Origin: Sphagnum compactum
Lineage: Eukaryota > Bryophyta > Sphagnopsida > Sphagnales
DNA: 64,000 nt
Assembly (NCBI GenBank): GCA_965153455.1
Contig: OZ234500.1
Location: forward strand, 16,677,579 to 16,741,578
Direction of reading: 5' to 3'
Shown: piece by piece, positions 48,046-60,200 of the stretch
Position numbering within the stretch: the first letter of the stretch is position 1
How the letters are laid out: each line of letters begins with the position of its first letter
Program-made: the position numbers and the translations under genes
The notes under the pieces: model-generated
What the model was told of the DNA's origin: nothing
Database searches by the model: none
Seen by the model: only the letters and a program-made list of their open reading frames with translations

Positions 48046-51000
48046 CTAAGCCTGCTGATCCTTTCCATTAGTGGCAGGATCTTTGTACATGTGAACCAGT
48101 TCCTTCACCACATGCTTCACACTGCCTTTGTTCTTGAACATCAAATGCCAGTTCATCTCTGTATCATAGAATCCCTGGTTACAGGAACCAATCTGTCAGT
48201 TAAGTGCTCATGGTTTCTAACTTGAAAGAACATCCAATTCACTGAACCCTAGGTTATTTTGCCAAATGTCAAATAGGTGCAGGCCAAAAAGACTCAACTC
48301 AACAAATACAAGCAAGCAATAATTTGTATTTGGAGATTGTTGAGAGATCCAAGAGAAAGAGAGAGGAACAAAATACCATTTCCTCCAGTTCTTCAAGCAT
48401 GGGATCCCACTCAGTTGCAGTCACCAAGTCATCAAGGGTGTCTTGCATATCATTCTTATTTTTCTTCAACAAATCCAAGTTTAGGTTTGTTGTTGTAGTA
48501 AAGCCCATTGCTTCCACGTTCACTAAAACAGCATCCACATGGCCAGTTTCTGCTGCTGCTGCTTCCAGTTGCTCCCTCTCACTAGAGAGACCTTCAAAGC
48601 TGTCCTCAGTGTATGGAAGTGGCATATCTACCATGGAAAAGTTTCCAAGCTCACTGCTTTCTATACCAGCATCTTTAATTTCTGTTTCTGCCTGAGTCTT
48701 CCTGGCATCATCTGCCTGAGACTCCACCATCAGTGGTGTGGATGACCCTTGACTTATCACCAGGTATTCAACCTTCTCTGTAACTTCCTCTGGATTTGCA
48801 TCAAAAGTAATAAGATCCTCTTCATTTTGTGGTGACACCATGCTCAAAGCAGTATTTGGTGCAGAAACTCCATTTTCAAGTTGTGGCTGGCCGACATTTG
48901 CATGGACCTTGGTCTCAGGTGAAACTACTGGTTCTTCATTTGACACTTCAGCTTCAATCTGCTGGACTGCAGATAATTCCTGTCTGGAAATATCTGATGA
49001 CCCCACCATTTGGAGAAATTTCTCATGTTTTTTAACAACCTGCAAAGCAAGAGAATAAATCTAGTATCTCAGTGTCATTCATCTCCTCTTGGGAATACCA
49101 TGACAAAGCTGAAAGAATTAAGAGAGTTTCTTAAGAAAAACTTTTGTTGCTGTTAAGTACCTGAATCAGAACCCACACACAATGTCCAAACTTTAGCCCT
49201 GCAGGTGCTGTGAGTTGCCAGTGTGACACATAGTGACCTGGTCTTTCAGGGGCCACAAGATCAACTGATGCTTCTACTTCACCATCTGGAGCCAATCCCT
49301 TCTGTGGCAACTGCAATTATACACAAATGCACATCTGATCCTTCAACTCTAAAATACCCAATTCTGGCATGGGGCAAATATGATAGTGAACATTAAGGGC
49401 CACAGTCAAAGCAGTATCAAAAGTGCCTTGGACAGCAAAACTACCTTGCAGGGCCTATCTGAAAACTTCTAAAATCTATTGCATTGCACATTCCAGGATC
49501 AAAACAAAGCACAAAGGAAATCATGAGTAATGAACCAATTACCTTCAGTGTTGCTGCATATACAGACCCCAATTCATCCCCACCAACATGGACAAGTTGA
49601 GTTTGTGGTGGCCATGCACTTGAACCACTGTTTCGTAGACGCCATATCTTGGTGAACTGAGTGCCAGGTGCAAGTTCAGTTCCATCAAACATTGTCACAT
49701 CCTGCACAAATCGGGCATCCAACTTCCCACCCAACCCAAGCATGCTCCCTCCACAGTGAGCTTCTGGTTTTCCACCCCGATAGGGACCACCTGGCCCTCC
49801 ATGGTGAGGACTCCACATGGAAAAGGCTGGTAGGCTTCCCCCATAGTACATTGGGTTAGCTGGGCATTGCATCTGCAGTAGAATAACAGAAGTAAATCAG
49901 CAGCAAGAAAACCCTAACTGTTCTTTTCTGCATTTACAACTTCAATGACCTACGAAGGTGGACTTGAACATCTAGCCAAATTTAGGAGGCCAACAGAACA
50001 TGGGTAAAGTAACTGTACCATTTGACCACCACACATGGGTAGGTGAATGTGTTGAGGGTGAAACAGTGGTTGGTCAATTTGATCATAGTATTCAACACAC
50101 CTATTTTCTTGGAAGCAAGCTTGACACAAGTCATGTTCCCTGCAAAATGGACAAATTCACAATGCATATCAATATCTGTTGAGTGGGTCACCATCAGTTG
50201 GTAAGACAGCAAGAGGAAAAACACATGAACTGATAATACAAATGCATCGAGAAGCTGTTACATGGACAGACCAGCTCAAGCAGAAACTCTGTTTGGGAGG
50301 GAGAGATCCTCACCTTTGGGACTTGTACTGAGGTCCAACAATAAGAGACAATGTGTTGCAGATGTCACACTGCACACCATTATGAAGCACAGGCTCACGA
50401 TCATCTTGGGCAATTGCAGCAGATGGGGTGGCTGCAGCAGCACCTTTGTTCTTGGAGACCTTTTCCAAAGGGATAAGGAGCTCAGTGACAGGAGAAGGAG
50501 CAGGGGATTCAGGGGCTGCATATGGTTTACTGAACACAGGATTGTAAGGTTTGCTGAACATAGGATTGCTTGAACAAGTCTGTTGGGTGAAGGGAAATGG
50601 AGCTAGCAAAGCATGTGCCAGGTTATTTCGGTTGCCTCCATTCGGGATGGCAGAAACCACCTTGGGCGCATTCTTAATCAGAGGTTCACAACCTTCCAGA
50701 ACCCAGTGTGTAACATGCTCAGCTGTCTGCTTAGCGGTGTCCGGATCAGAAAACTTCACCGTGGAGTCGTCCACCGTGAAGCTCTTCAGAATCGGCGCGT
50801 TCTGTGGACGACCACCACAGTGGCCACCGTGGCGCCCATGTGAAGAACCATGAGTAGCGCCGGCGGGATGGAGTCCGTGCTGGTGTTGACCAAAACGCCC
50901 ATCGGACAGAGTTGCGACCGGCGCCACTGTGACGTGCAAGCGGAGAGGATTCAGGCCTTGATTTACACAAGCATCCTGCAAATCTTGGTCCCCTGTCATC

Positions 51001-52260
51001 GTCACCACTTCGTTCTCTGTGTCTGTGTACGTAATCACAATGTGACCCGATGATGATGATGGAGGAGGGAGCTTGAACGTCTGCCGAATCATGTCCTCCA
51101 GTTGGAGATAGGACAGATCCGGTCCTCCATTTGACGATGGAGACGCCTGTACTGTGATCCGACGCAGTACGTTGCCATACTTTATCTTCAAATCAGAAAA
51201 GTTCGCAATAAGAAAAAACAAATTCTCCATACTATGTGATTTCGACAACCAGATCATGAATATATATATTCAAGTGGCACCAAGAACGAGAAACGCTTTT
51301 TCAGTATGACAAGTCTGGGACAGTATTCAGTCCTCTCGACCGAAGGCTTCCAAACAGAACGAAGGTGACGATGTGATCACAGATTCTGTGATCAGAGCCA
51401 GCGTTCCATTATGTTTCTTCAGCAAGCACAGCATTGACAAATTGCAAGAGCTCTCAGAGCTGTGAGGCAAACTGCGACTCACCATAAAACGACATCTGTC
51501 CCCCTTTTTTTTTCATGAGAACATGTGTTCCTGAAGTTCCTAACATGGTTAACCAACAGCACTTGCAACTCTACAATGGAAAGCGACTATAGTCGCTTTC
51601 CATTGTAGATCACAGCGGCCTAATGGAAAGAGACCCCAAGGACACAACAAGATCGACGCCTTCCGACCAGAACGGACACGACGATACTAAGGAAATAACA
51701 AGATCGACGCCTTCTGCACAGAACGGACACCATGATGCTAAGGACACAACAAGATGGATGCCTTCAAAACAGAACGGACACGACGATAGTAAGGACACAA
51801 CAAGATCGACGCCCTCAGACACCTACAACAGAAAAGAAATCAGGTACGACGTCGCGTTTCAGTCGTGGACTACGCATAATAAGAACCAAGACGTCGAAGA
51901 AACGGAATACGAGGCGGCGGGCATAGAGAACCAAGACAAGAACCGCATTTCGAGCCAACACGAGTGCTCCTCCGATGAAGCGGGGAAATGCCAACTATCA
52001 ACAACAAAAATCTCTTTACAACAGTGAAGCGAGAGCAAAGCACGACAAGTTCTACTTTCCAACAAGTAAAAGCTGATTAATTCTCCACTAACATCAACCT
52101 GTGTCCCTGACAGATTCAGAAAATTCCTTTCAGCCAGATAATAAGAGCACAGACACATTGTTATACACAAACAAGGAAGCTCCCTCAACTACAACACCCG
52201 GTTACGAGAGAGTGAGAGAGAGAGAGAAATTAGACATACCTTTAGCACGAACATCGCCAT
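48046..52260 (-). CDS. NBR1: NBR1 selective-autophagy receptor
   Basis: Minus-strand coding exons: 52240-52260, 50314-51185, about 50097-50139, 49543-49872, 49161-49310, 48377-49039, 48046-48174; about 735 aa. NBR1 binds ubiquitinated cargo and ATG8 and delivers aggregates to the vacuole. Seen: an N-terminal PB1 domain (~4-95, starting VLKIKYGNVLRRITV); a ZZ zinc finger with CDIC (280-283) and DLCQAC (to 306); an FW/NBR1 domain with the four tryptophans W389, W399, W453 and W468; UBA1 (~640-680); a WDPM segment (683-686) at the usual AIM site; and UBA2 (~684-725, MGFYDTEMNW). Length is near that of Arabidopsis NBR1 (704 aa). The first exon codes only seven residues (MAMFVLK). The exon-3 donor is ambiguous: GGTGTGTTG offers three GTs, and only the third keeps frame with exon 4. 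Intron 1 carries a palindrome and a coding-like repeat. Confidence 0.95.
51570..51609. repeat. perfect 40-bp palindrome in NBR1 intron 1
   Basis: TCTACAATGGAAAGCGACTA is followed immediately by its exact reverse complement, with no loop. The sequence ATGGAAAG recurs just downstream at 51623. A perfect, loopless palindrome implies recent origin or active maintenance. Confidence 0.95.
51623..52027 (+). CDS. doubtful antisense ORF with 17-residue repeats
   Basis: A 134-codon ATG frame, hydrophilic, with 3.6 repeats of KDTTRSTPSDQNGHDDT followed by a charged tail. It overlaps NBR1 intron 1 on the opposite strand and has no recognised relative. Openness over a 51-bp repeat can result from duplicating one open unit, so evidence for a real protein is weak. 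Confidence 0.12.
   Translation: MERDPKDTTRSTPSDQNGHDDTKEITRSTPSAQNGHHDAKDTTRWMPSKQNGHDDSKDTTRSTPSDTYNRKEIRYDVAFQSWTTHNKNQDVEETEYEAAGIENQDKNRISSQHECSSDEAGKCQLSTTKISLQQ
51638..51822 (+). repeat. 51-bp tandem repeat, about 3.6 copies, in NBR1 intron 1
   Basis: Units start with AAGGACACAACAAGATCGAC at 51638, 51689, 51740 and 51791 (the last partial). The period is exactly 51 bp, i.e. 17 codons, with substitutions only. On the plus strand a frame from ATG 51623 to 52027 reads KDTTRSTPSDQNGHDDT per unit, and the minus strand is open too. It is antisense to NBR1 and lies inside its first intron. Confidence 0.9.
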
Positions 52261-52732
52261 GGCTGCGTACTGCTCCAATTATTGCACTTTTTCCGGAGAA
52301 AAATACTTCCAATTTCCTCAGACACAAACGATGAAAACTGTTCAACCGCACGTCGAAACTAACAAACTTCTTCCTCGACTCAACACAGTACACCGACAGA
52401 GGATCTCTGAGAGAGACAGAGACAGAGAAAGGCGTAACAAACAAGGCGCTTCTTCAACTCCAAAAAAGAAGGAAAAAAGCTCCGTTAGATTGATTCAGAC
52501 ACAATCGCGTTCCTGTGAGCCACGAACTGCTGCAGGGTCTTCAAAGCGTCCCCCGGAAACCAAACCGAAAACCGCCAGGGAAAAACCAGGAAACCAAATA
52601 TTAGAGTGAAATTGTGAGCGAAGGAGAAGAAAAAGAAGATTTCAACGCAGAAAATCAATCTGGGACCTGCAACAACGGGCTTGTACAAAAGAAGAGCGAG
52701 CTCCTCTGCGACCTTTACTTCTCGAAAAGACA

Positions 52733-52752
52733 GATCGATCGATCGATCGATT
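52733..52752. repeat. (GATC)n microsatellite
   Basis: About four to five GATC/ATCG units in the likely 5' leader of NBR1. Confidence 0.8.
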
Positions 52753-52854
52753 TGCACCAAAGGAAACCTGCTTTCGTGCGTTCCTGTGAGCCGCACTGAA
52801 AGCGAAGAAGGGAAAGAAAACAAATGAAATGACTGCAAAGCTCAGACAGTCGGG

Positions 52855-52861
52855 TTTTATA
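52855..52861 (-). promoter_or_regulatory. probable TATA box of NBR1
   Basis: Reads TATAAAA on the minus strand (context CATATAAAACCCG). It lies about 595 bp upstream of the NBR1 start codon, so the leader would start near 52828 and be long or itself spliced. Confidence 0.45.
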
Positions 52862-53044
52862 TGGGTAGCTCCAAGGGCAGCTCTATACTCCGGGCAGATG
52901 AAATTTGTGAACATGTTTTCTGTCTCTTTTCTTTGTCCCTTTTTTTTTGGGCATTTTCTTTTTTCTTGTGGGGGATTGGGGGGAAGGGGAAGGGGAGGAG
53001 AGAGGGCTATGATGTTTTACACTAGAGAACAGGCTGTTGATGGT

Positions 53045-53098
53045 GGATTCTGCCAGGTAGCCATGTTCAGCTTGGAATGTGCACACCTGGTAGAATCC
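53045..53098. repeat. 14-bp inverted repeat, GGATTCTGCCAGGT type
   Basis: GGATTCTGCCAGGT (53045-53058) pairs with ACCTGGTAGAATCC (53085-53098) with one mismatch. It is followed by GTCTACACCCCGCTG. The same motif order (…GATGGTG(A/G)ATTCTGCCA… then CACACCCC…) occurs at 3831-3885, so the two are relatives. Confidence 0.6.
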
Positions 53099-53260
53099 GA
53101 GGTCTACACCCCGCTGTAATGCAGGAACCACTGTGAAACACTTGAGACTACGAGGTGAACATTACAGAATGCACTAAATCAGCATGCTGGGTCGAATCTG
53201 CAGCAATGAAGAGTTGAGAAAAGGGTGGAATTGGCAAGCCCTGACTTTATTATATTACGT

Positions 53261-53351
53261 AATGTACTAGTTCAGTGAGAGGGTGGTGGTTACATACATG
53301 ACGACCATTATATAACATAATGTACTAGGTCAGTGAGAGGGTGGTGGTTAC
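53261..53351. repeat. 33-bp direct repeat
   Basis: AATGTACTAG(T/G)TCAGTGAGA followed by GGGTGGTGGTTAC occurs at 53261-53293 and again at 53319-53351 with one difference. The second copy abuts the TIR element that starts at 53355. Confidence 0.85.
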
Positions 53352-53354
53352 TGA

Positions 53355-53580
53355 CATAACCATCCCTCATGAGAATGAAGATGCCCTCTTTTCATCCATG
53401 CAGAGAGCAGTTACGACATTTTCATCCAAGCAGCAAAGGATTACGCAATCATTGCGTCAAGGATAGCCTAGGGTGATACCTTGTGTTAACTAGTAGGTTG
53501 TTAATGAAACAGAGGTCAAAGGTTATGGGTTAATGTAACTGGCTACCTCAACATCGAGATTCTCATGGGGGATGGTTATG
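53355..53580. mobile_element. MITE-like element, 226 bp, about 29-bp TIRs
   Basis: CATAACCATCCCTCATGAGA (53355 on) is mirrored by TCTCATGGGGGATGGTTATG (ending 53580). The 29-bp arms differ at a few positions. It has no coding capacity. Length and TIRs fit a MITE; a clear target-site duplication was not found. Confidence 0.7.
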
Positions 53581-53649
53581 GTCATTCAAAGGACCCTGGC
53601 CAAGACCCAGCCCACGAGCTGGGTGGGTGGCTAATGGCCATTATCTGCT

Positions 53650-53750
53650 TGGGTGGCCATGAGCTGGGTCTGACCCATGGCCATTCTCTACTTGGGTGGC
53701 CATGAGCCAAGTCTTACCAGTGGCCATCATCCACTTGGGTAGGTGGACGT
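53650..53750. repeat. 43-bp tandem repeat, about 2.5 copies
   Basis: TGGGTGGCCATGAGC...GTGGCCAT...(C/T)ACT units at about 53650 and 53693, with partial units before (from about 53620) and after. Confidence 0.75.
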
Positions 53751-54809
53751 GAGTTTTGTTTGTAAATGTAAAGCAAAACTAGTGTGTCACGTGCAATGTT
53801 TTTTTTTTGTGGCAAATTTTAGTCACTTGGTGACCAAAAAAAATTCCTAGCAAATGGCCATAAGGATTTTGAGTTGTAAGATTTGAAAATTTTGTCATAA
53901 TGTCAAGATGTAAAGTAGCCGTCACTTGGTTGGCCAATGATCTTATTATGTGTTGATCACACTAACCAACCCCTTTTGTTGGATGTCAAAAATATGATTT
54001 GTGATGGGTTTTCATCATCACTTCACTCCCTCAAATGTGGCTCTCAAATGTGGCTCTCATCATTGGCATTGATGAAAGCTCGGGAACAAAGTTCATCATC
54101 ATTATCAATTTGAGATTTTAAAGGTTTAATTTTGTAATAGGATGAGATTTTGTATTTTATTTCGTAATAGATTTAGTCTTAGAAGTGCGTAACCTACATT
54201 GGCAATAGGTGCAACGAAAGAGTTACAATGTTGAAAAATGTAATGGAAGAATGTCACAAGGGCAAAATTCTCTTGTTTCTAAAGGTAAGCCTCCCAAGTT
54301 CACAAATGCAAAATATTTTCTTGTTCCTACCTTGATTGCATCATTTTGTGAGGTCGCATTCAAGATTAGATGATTTGTATTGTTTATGAGTTCTTCATCC
54401 AGAGTGGTGCAATCGCAAAATACTAGCATATTTTTGCTTTTGAAGGTACAAATGAACTTGGATTTCTTTTTAATTGCAATCAATAGCTAAAGAATATGTT
54501 TATGGGTTCTTGAATGTCAATGCATCAAAGATTGGAATGTCACAAGTTGCAACAATATGAATTTCAAGAAAATGTAACTTGACATTGTAATCATTGACTA
54601 AGTTCTCCGTTGATCTCAATGTTCATTAGCTTTTTAACTTAAATGTCCAAATTTTCTTTTTGAATTTGATCCCACTTGTTTGCGAATCATGAATGTTATG
54701 AAGTTCTAAATTTTTTTTGAAACCTAAGTCTTTTGTATGTTGTGTGAATCATGTGTGTTGTGTGAAGCGTGTTGTGTTAAACTTAAGTGTTTGTGTTTAG
54801 CATGCATAT

Positions 54810-57241
54810 TTGAGTCATTTTAGTGTTTTGTCTCTCAATTACATGGTGCCATTTGAAGTTTTGACGAACTTTAAATTCAATCTATTTTTCAAGTCCTTTA
54901 TAGCCATTGATCTTCATAGCAATGCAAATGTCAATTTTAATCCAAATGCAACAAAACTTACTTTGTCACCAAGTATGATCATGGATCTTGTTGGATTTGT
55001 TTCTATGGGTAGAGCATTTCAAAAGGGAAATGAAAGGATTTGTGAGGAAATTGTTGCATGCCCTTTTGGAGATCTTACAGAACCCATAGTTAATGAACCA
55101 AAGAAGAAAAAGTTCAAAAAGTCAAAGCGGGAAATTAATAAAGTTTACCAAAATAGATGTGCTACAAGGTTTATTTGATCTGAACTTTTTTGTGGGGAAA
55201 TGGCAAGATGAAGATGGTGAAGTGCAATGTTTGGTATAAGACTGTGGGAAAGACAAATTATTAATTCCAAAGCTTCATTCTTTCATCAAACATTTAAGCT
55301 TTGAAAAATGCAATGTTGCCAAACTTGGAGTGGTTATTGATGCATATTATGTGAACCCTACAAATGCACATGTGAAGAATGAAAAATCATATATTTTCAC
55401 AAGGCATGACATGATCATTGATCTAGTTGAAAAGGTAAAGAAAAAAAAGAAATATGTGCAATTTGTTGCCATATGGCATTTGTTAAAAAGACATCCAATA
55501 ATTGATTTTGAATACTTCAAGATACTTTGAAGTTTCTGAAAATTCACAACTGCTTGCATAAGCATTGATTTGAATTTACACATTGGATGATGTTGGAACA
55601 ACGCACAACATTATGCTACAAACCATTAGAATTGTGGTTCAAAAAACTACATACATTTTGGTGAATTGTGACAAAGTTACCACCATTGATAATTAAAATT
55701 GGTTGAATGTGCATGTGTATGTGATAGAAAATTGAGAAAAGATTCCAATTCTACTCAACTTGCAAAGGTATTGCTACCACCTCTAACAATTTGACCTTGT
55801 TGATTTTCAAGAGTTTTGTTGACTATGGGGGCTTGTCAAATGAAATGAAATGCCAATAAACTAGTTTGTTTGGAAGCAAATGGGGTTACTATTTTTCAAG
55901 GTGCGAGATTTGGTGTCACCACTTAGTTAATGTTGAAACATGATTTGTATGTTTTTGTTGTACATTCTATGGCACATTGCACAAATTTAGTTGTTCAGAC
56001 CTTGACTAGTTTGAGTTTGGCAACCAAGATCAAATCCTTATTCTTCTACACATAACTATTTTGCACATTTTCTTAAACGACATGTTGAATTGATTGAATT
56101 TGTTGAATTGATGCAATGCAAGGGAAACAAAGATTTTTTAAAATGTGAAAATGAGGTGTATCTCAATGTTGTCATTATCCAAGAAAGTCTTGTCTGAATA
56201 TTGTGTTCTTATTGTTAAAATGGTTCAAGATAGTGTGGTTGTTCATATGGGCAAGGCTAATTATGAACTTCTATGTAATGTGGAAAACTTCCTAGGTCTT
56301 GCATGCATCATGCCCTTGTTGGAAGTAATGCAAGGATTATCAAAATTTGCACAAGGGCATCAAATTTTAATATGTGAAACTAGCTAAAATAGATCTTTTC
56401 AACATGTATTATGATGTTAGGACTAGGTTCTTCCCTCCATATCACTTTTTTTTTTGAATTGGTTGATCATTACAATGATGTTATGTTCTTGGTGTGGTGG
56501 ACGAAACATGTTTCTTGGGTTGAATATGTTGCTTTCAAGTTTGTCCATAAGTGTATATGTTCCATTGGATAGATCCAAACATTGGTGTTATGAGCATGGT
56601 GACCAAAACAGATTGGGCAAAAATTGTAAAAAATTTCAAGGCACAATGTGCTTCAACTATTGCAAGTTTGATAATAAAATTGGAGAAGTGATTTTCTACA
56701 CGAGAATTGTTGAATTTTACTAATGTGATTTTTCCCCATTATTAATTAATTTTAAAGGAAAAGGTTGCATTTTTAGGGCACATGGCAACCCTACAAGCAC
56801 ACTTTGGGCAACCCAAATCTTTGGGGAACCCTAGCACCATGATTAGGCCATTAATAGACCATATTCTTCTTGACCAACAATCTTGTTTTTTTCAAATTGA
56901 CAATGTTAAACCATTGCCAAGGGATGATGGCACCTCCACATGATTAGAACCCAACAATGCATTTGTGGGAAAGGTTTGGTTCTACTAGAATTTTAAATAA
57001 TCGCCTTTCAAAGTGGTTCAAGTTGGTCAAGATTTGCATGGTTATGGTATTGGGTAGTGTGAAGGATGAATGCACATTTTTGAATATTGCTTTCATGAAG
57101 ACCAAGTTGTGGAATCACTTGATGATTCACCTTGACCTAGTTGTTTGGATGTATGCCCAAGATATCTATAATTATGGTACCTTTAACGTAACAATGAAAT
57201 ATTGGCAAGATAACCGAATGCCTTATGGGGTGCACAACTAG
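54810..57241 (+). pseudogene. ruined hAT-like transposase gene
   Basis: Pieces of one protein family occur in order on the plus strand, with frameshifts and stops between them: LLIPKLHSFIKHLSFEKC near 55255-55315 (zinc-finger/N-terminal part), AHCTNLVVQTLTSLSLA near 55971-56022, MGKANYELLCNVENFLGLAC then IMPLLEVMQGLSKFAQ (56145-56387), and HLMIHLDLVVWMYAQ then YWQDNRMPYG (about 57110-57235). This order matches the zinc-finger hAT-like transposase-derived proteins abundant in plant genomes (family known from general knowledge). The upstream frame 54810-55178 may be its N-terminus. No intact frame remains, so it is a fossil element. Confidence 0.65.
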
Positions 57242-60200
57242 CTTTGAAATGGAATTATGTGTTATTATTACATCTTGTATATGGGCTACTGCCAATTCTT
57301 ATTGTTGTTGGTTTCATACCAACATTGTACTAAGCAACAATGAAGAAAAATGATTTTCATATGGCAACATTTTAGTTCTTACATTTTAGTTCTACTATGG
57401 GCTTGTAAGAATTGGATAACATCTATTGATTTCAGATTATCAATGGTGGTGACATTGTTGTCACTCATCAAATGTTCCTACAAGTTTCTACTTATCACTC
57501 ATCAAATGTGTTTGCAAGTTAATTTCTATTTGGCTGTAATTGTTTTGTTTATTAATGTGGGGTTGGTTGCAAGTAATGCTTGGGTTGTAATGGGCAAAGT
57601 CTTTGCAAGGATTTGGGTTCAGTTCCCTTTCAAATATATATTTTTTGTAGGTTGTTGTGCAAATAATCAAAAAATATTTTTCAATGCAAGGGACTCCAAC
57701 TTGCCATAGAATTGGCAAGCATTTTGAACCTTCAATTTAGATCAATCTTTAAACACTATTTTTTTGGGTTTTTCTGTGCAATCAAATTGTAGAAAGAACA
57801 ATACATAAAATTTGATTTTGCATAAGTCATCAATGAATGAGGCTTTGAATTGAACAACCTGTATGCATGTGTTTTCTTTTTGTTTGTTTCAAGTTATTTA
57901 GATTTCCATGGAATATTTTGACCAAATGGAAGTGTAAGTTCAACACTCCACCTACAGCACAAGGTTATCCACCATTTGGAATTTCATGCATTACATGAGA
58001 TGCATGTGTGCATCTCCACATAGTTAAAAAACCTCAAGTATTGAAATGTAAAGTTTCAAATTCGTAAGAAAAATTTCATTATATCCTTGCAATCATCAAA
58101 AGATCCTTCTTTTTGCACAAAGTTAGTGGACAATAATGGTACGTTTTGAGCTTCATCCACATTGTTGTTGATCATTTTCACTTTTATGCCAAGGTAGAAA
58201 ATCAGGATTCTATTTTATTTTTGTTTTAATTGACTTGGTGATTTGTTTTACAATTGTTTTGGACATATTCGCTATGTAGTGAGGAGTTTCAAGCTAAGTT
58301 AACATAGTGAAGTCAAATTGTTTTTTCATGATAGAAGTCATTTAAGGTAAAAATATTATAATAGTGAATTGACAGTTTGTGAAATACACATAAATATATT
58401 GAAAGTCTTTGAACATGTTGATATGTTTGACTTCCAAGGAAAGTTTTTTTGTAGTTTAAACAAAACTAGTTGGTCCCGTCTGGGACCTGGAGTGGAGGTA
58501 GGCCTAACGCTGTCTTTTATTGACTGCATCCGTCTCTCTCTCAAGTAGAGTAGCACTGCTCCTGCATGACTAACTTAAATGTTGTCAGCTTGGGTCACTA
58601 GAGAGAGTTGACACAGACAAAGCGGTTCAAAACTCTTTCCCAAGGAAGCACTGCAAGAGATTAAAGACAGTCATAACAGCCTTGATGACTGTAAAAGTAA
58701 TGCAACACAAACCAAAAGACACATTTTAGATTGCATTTTGAGCCTTCAGGCCTACCTCTGCTAATTCCATACTTGATCTGCAAATCAATACATTTACTTT
58801 AAAGGTGTTAAAATTGATGCCAGGTGGCGCCCTGAAAATTCAGATTGCGTTTTGAGGCCTCAGGCCTACCTCCACTAATAAAACTCCAACTTTTCCTAAC
58901 CTTGGATTAGAAAAATGTCAAGTGTGCATCACACCTTTGTCTATTGCAAAGTTTGTAACTTTTAAGTTTTTGGGACATGTGTAAGAACATCTTATACACT
59001 TGAATTTCTTCATAATAAATGTACAAGTGCAGATGATTTTTAATTGGTTCAATATTGTATGTAAATGGGATATTACTTTTACATATCTCTCATGCTTCCT
59101 AGTTCAGAAAAAAATTGTTAATTGTGTAGGGTATTAGTGTTGTTACTCAACATTTAGTAATTTAGGTTATAGATAATATTTTAGCAAGTAGGAGAAATAT
59201 TGCCATAAAATTAGCTTCAATATTCCTCATGGCCTTGTGTTGCCATAAAATGCAAGTGCTTTAAACACATCTATTTTCCCAATTCCACAAAATAAAACTT
59301 AGGCTACAAGAAAGCTAGCTATGGATTTAAGGAAATGAGTACACTTGTTGTAAGGAAAACTAATAAATGTAATTTTTGAGAATCTTGTTGGTTCTATTAT
59401 GTAACACTTCTTGTACTATAAGATAGATTATTTGTATTTTGCACTCTACTAGTTAACATAGCAAAACATTGTATTGTCTCTTTTATTTATTTTGTTTATG
59501 TGAACATTTTGGTATGAATTAATAGAAATTATGAATGGAAATGAAAAGGTCAAGTTGGATGTAAAGCTGACTTCTTTTCATACATGAAAGGTTTTGCTTC
59601 AAGGTTGCAATCATTCATAGTGATTACTCTCCAATAGTTGAATATGTTAATTAAGGTTTATAATAAAAGAAATCCGTATAGTAGATTCAAGAATGATTTT
59701 TTTGGCCTTACATGCCCTATCATGCATTTTTAAGCCAAAAGATAATAACAAAGAAGTGCACAAAGTTGTGGGCATTAAAAACATTCTTGACATTTAAGAA
59801 CACTTTTGAAGATGATTTTAGACAACTACAATTTTATAGTCTTAAAAATGATTACAGTCATTTAGAATTTTTGGATGAAAGAAGTTATGTGTGGCATGCC
59901 TCACAAATTGACAACTTTGTGTGCTTTTAGGTGACACCTATCCAAACTTCCCCTAAAATTAAAACTAATGACACCTCTTCAAACCATACGGGTGCAATCA
60001 TACTAACATGTACCATTAACATTCATAACCATTGTTTAAAAGTTGCATAAAAGTAGCTTAAAAAGTAGTTTTGACACTAAAAACACAATTTCAAAATATT
60101 TTTTTAATGACATATTTTTGGATATGTTTAAATATACATCTTAACATTATTAAGAAAACTTTTTAAAAAATTAATGTTTTTTTAAAGACATATTTAAAAA

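Noticed and set aside
50276-50853. Plus-strand ORFs opposite NBR1 exon 2
   Set aside because: Antisense shadows of a long coding exon.
52259-52838. ORFs on both strands over the NBR1 leader
   Set aside because: No resemblance to known proteins; the segment is better explained as promoter and 5' leader.
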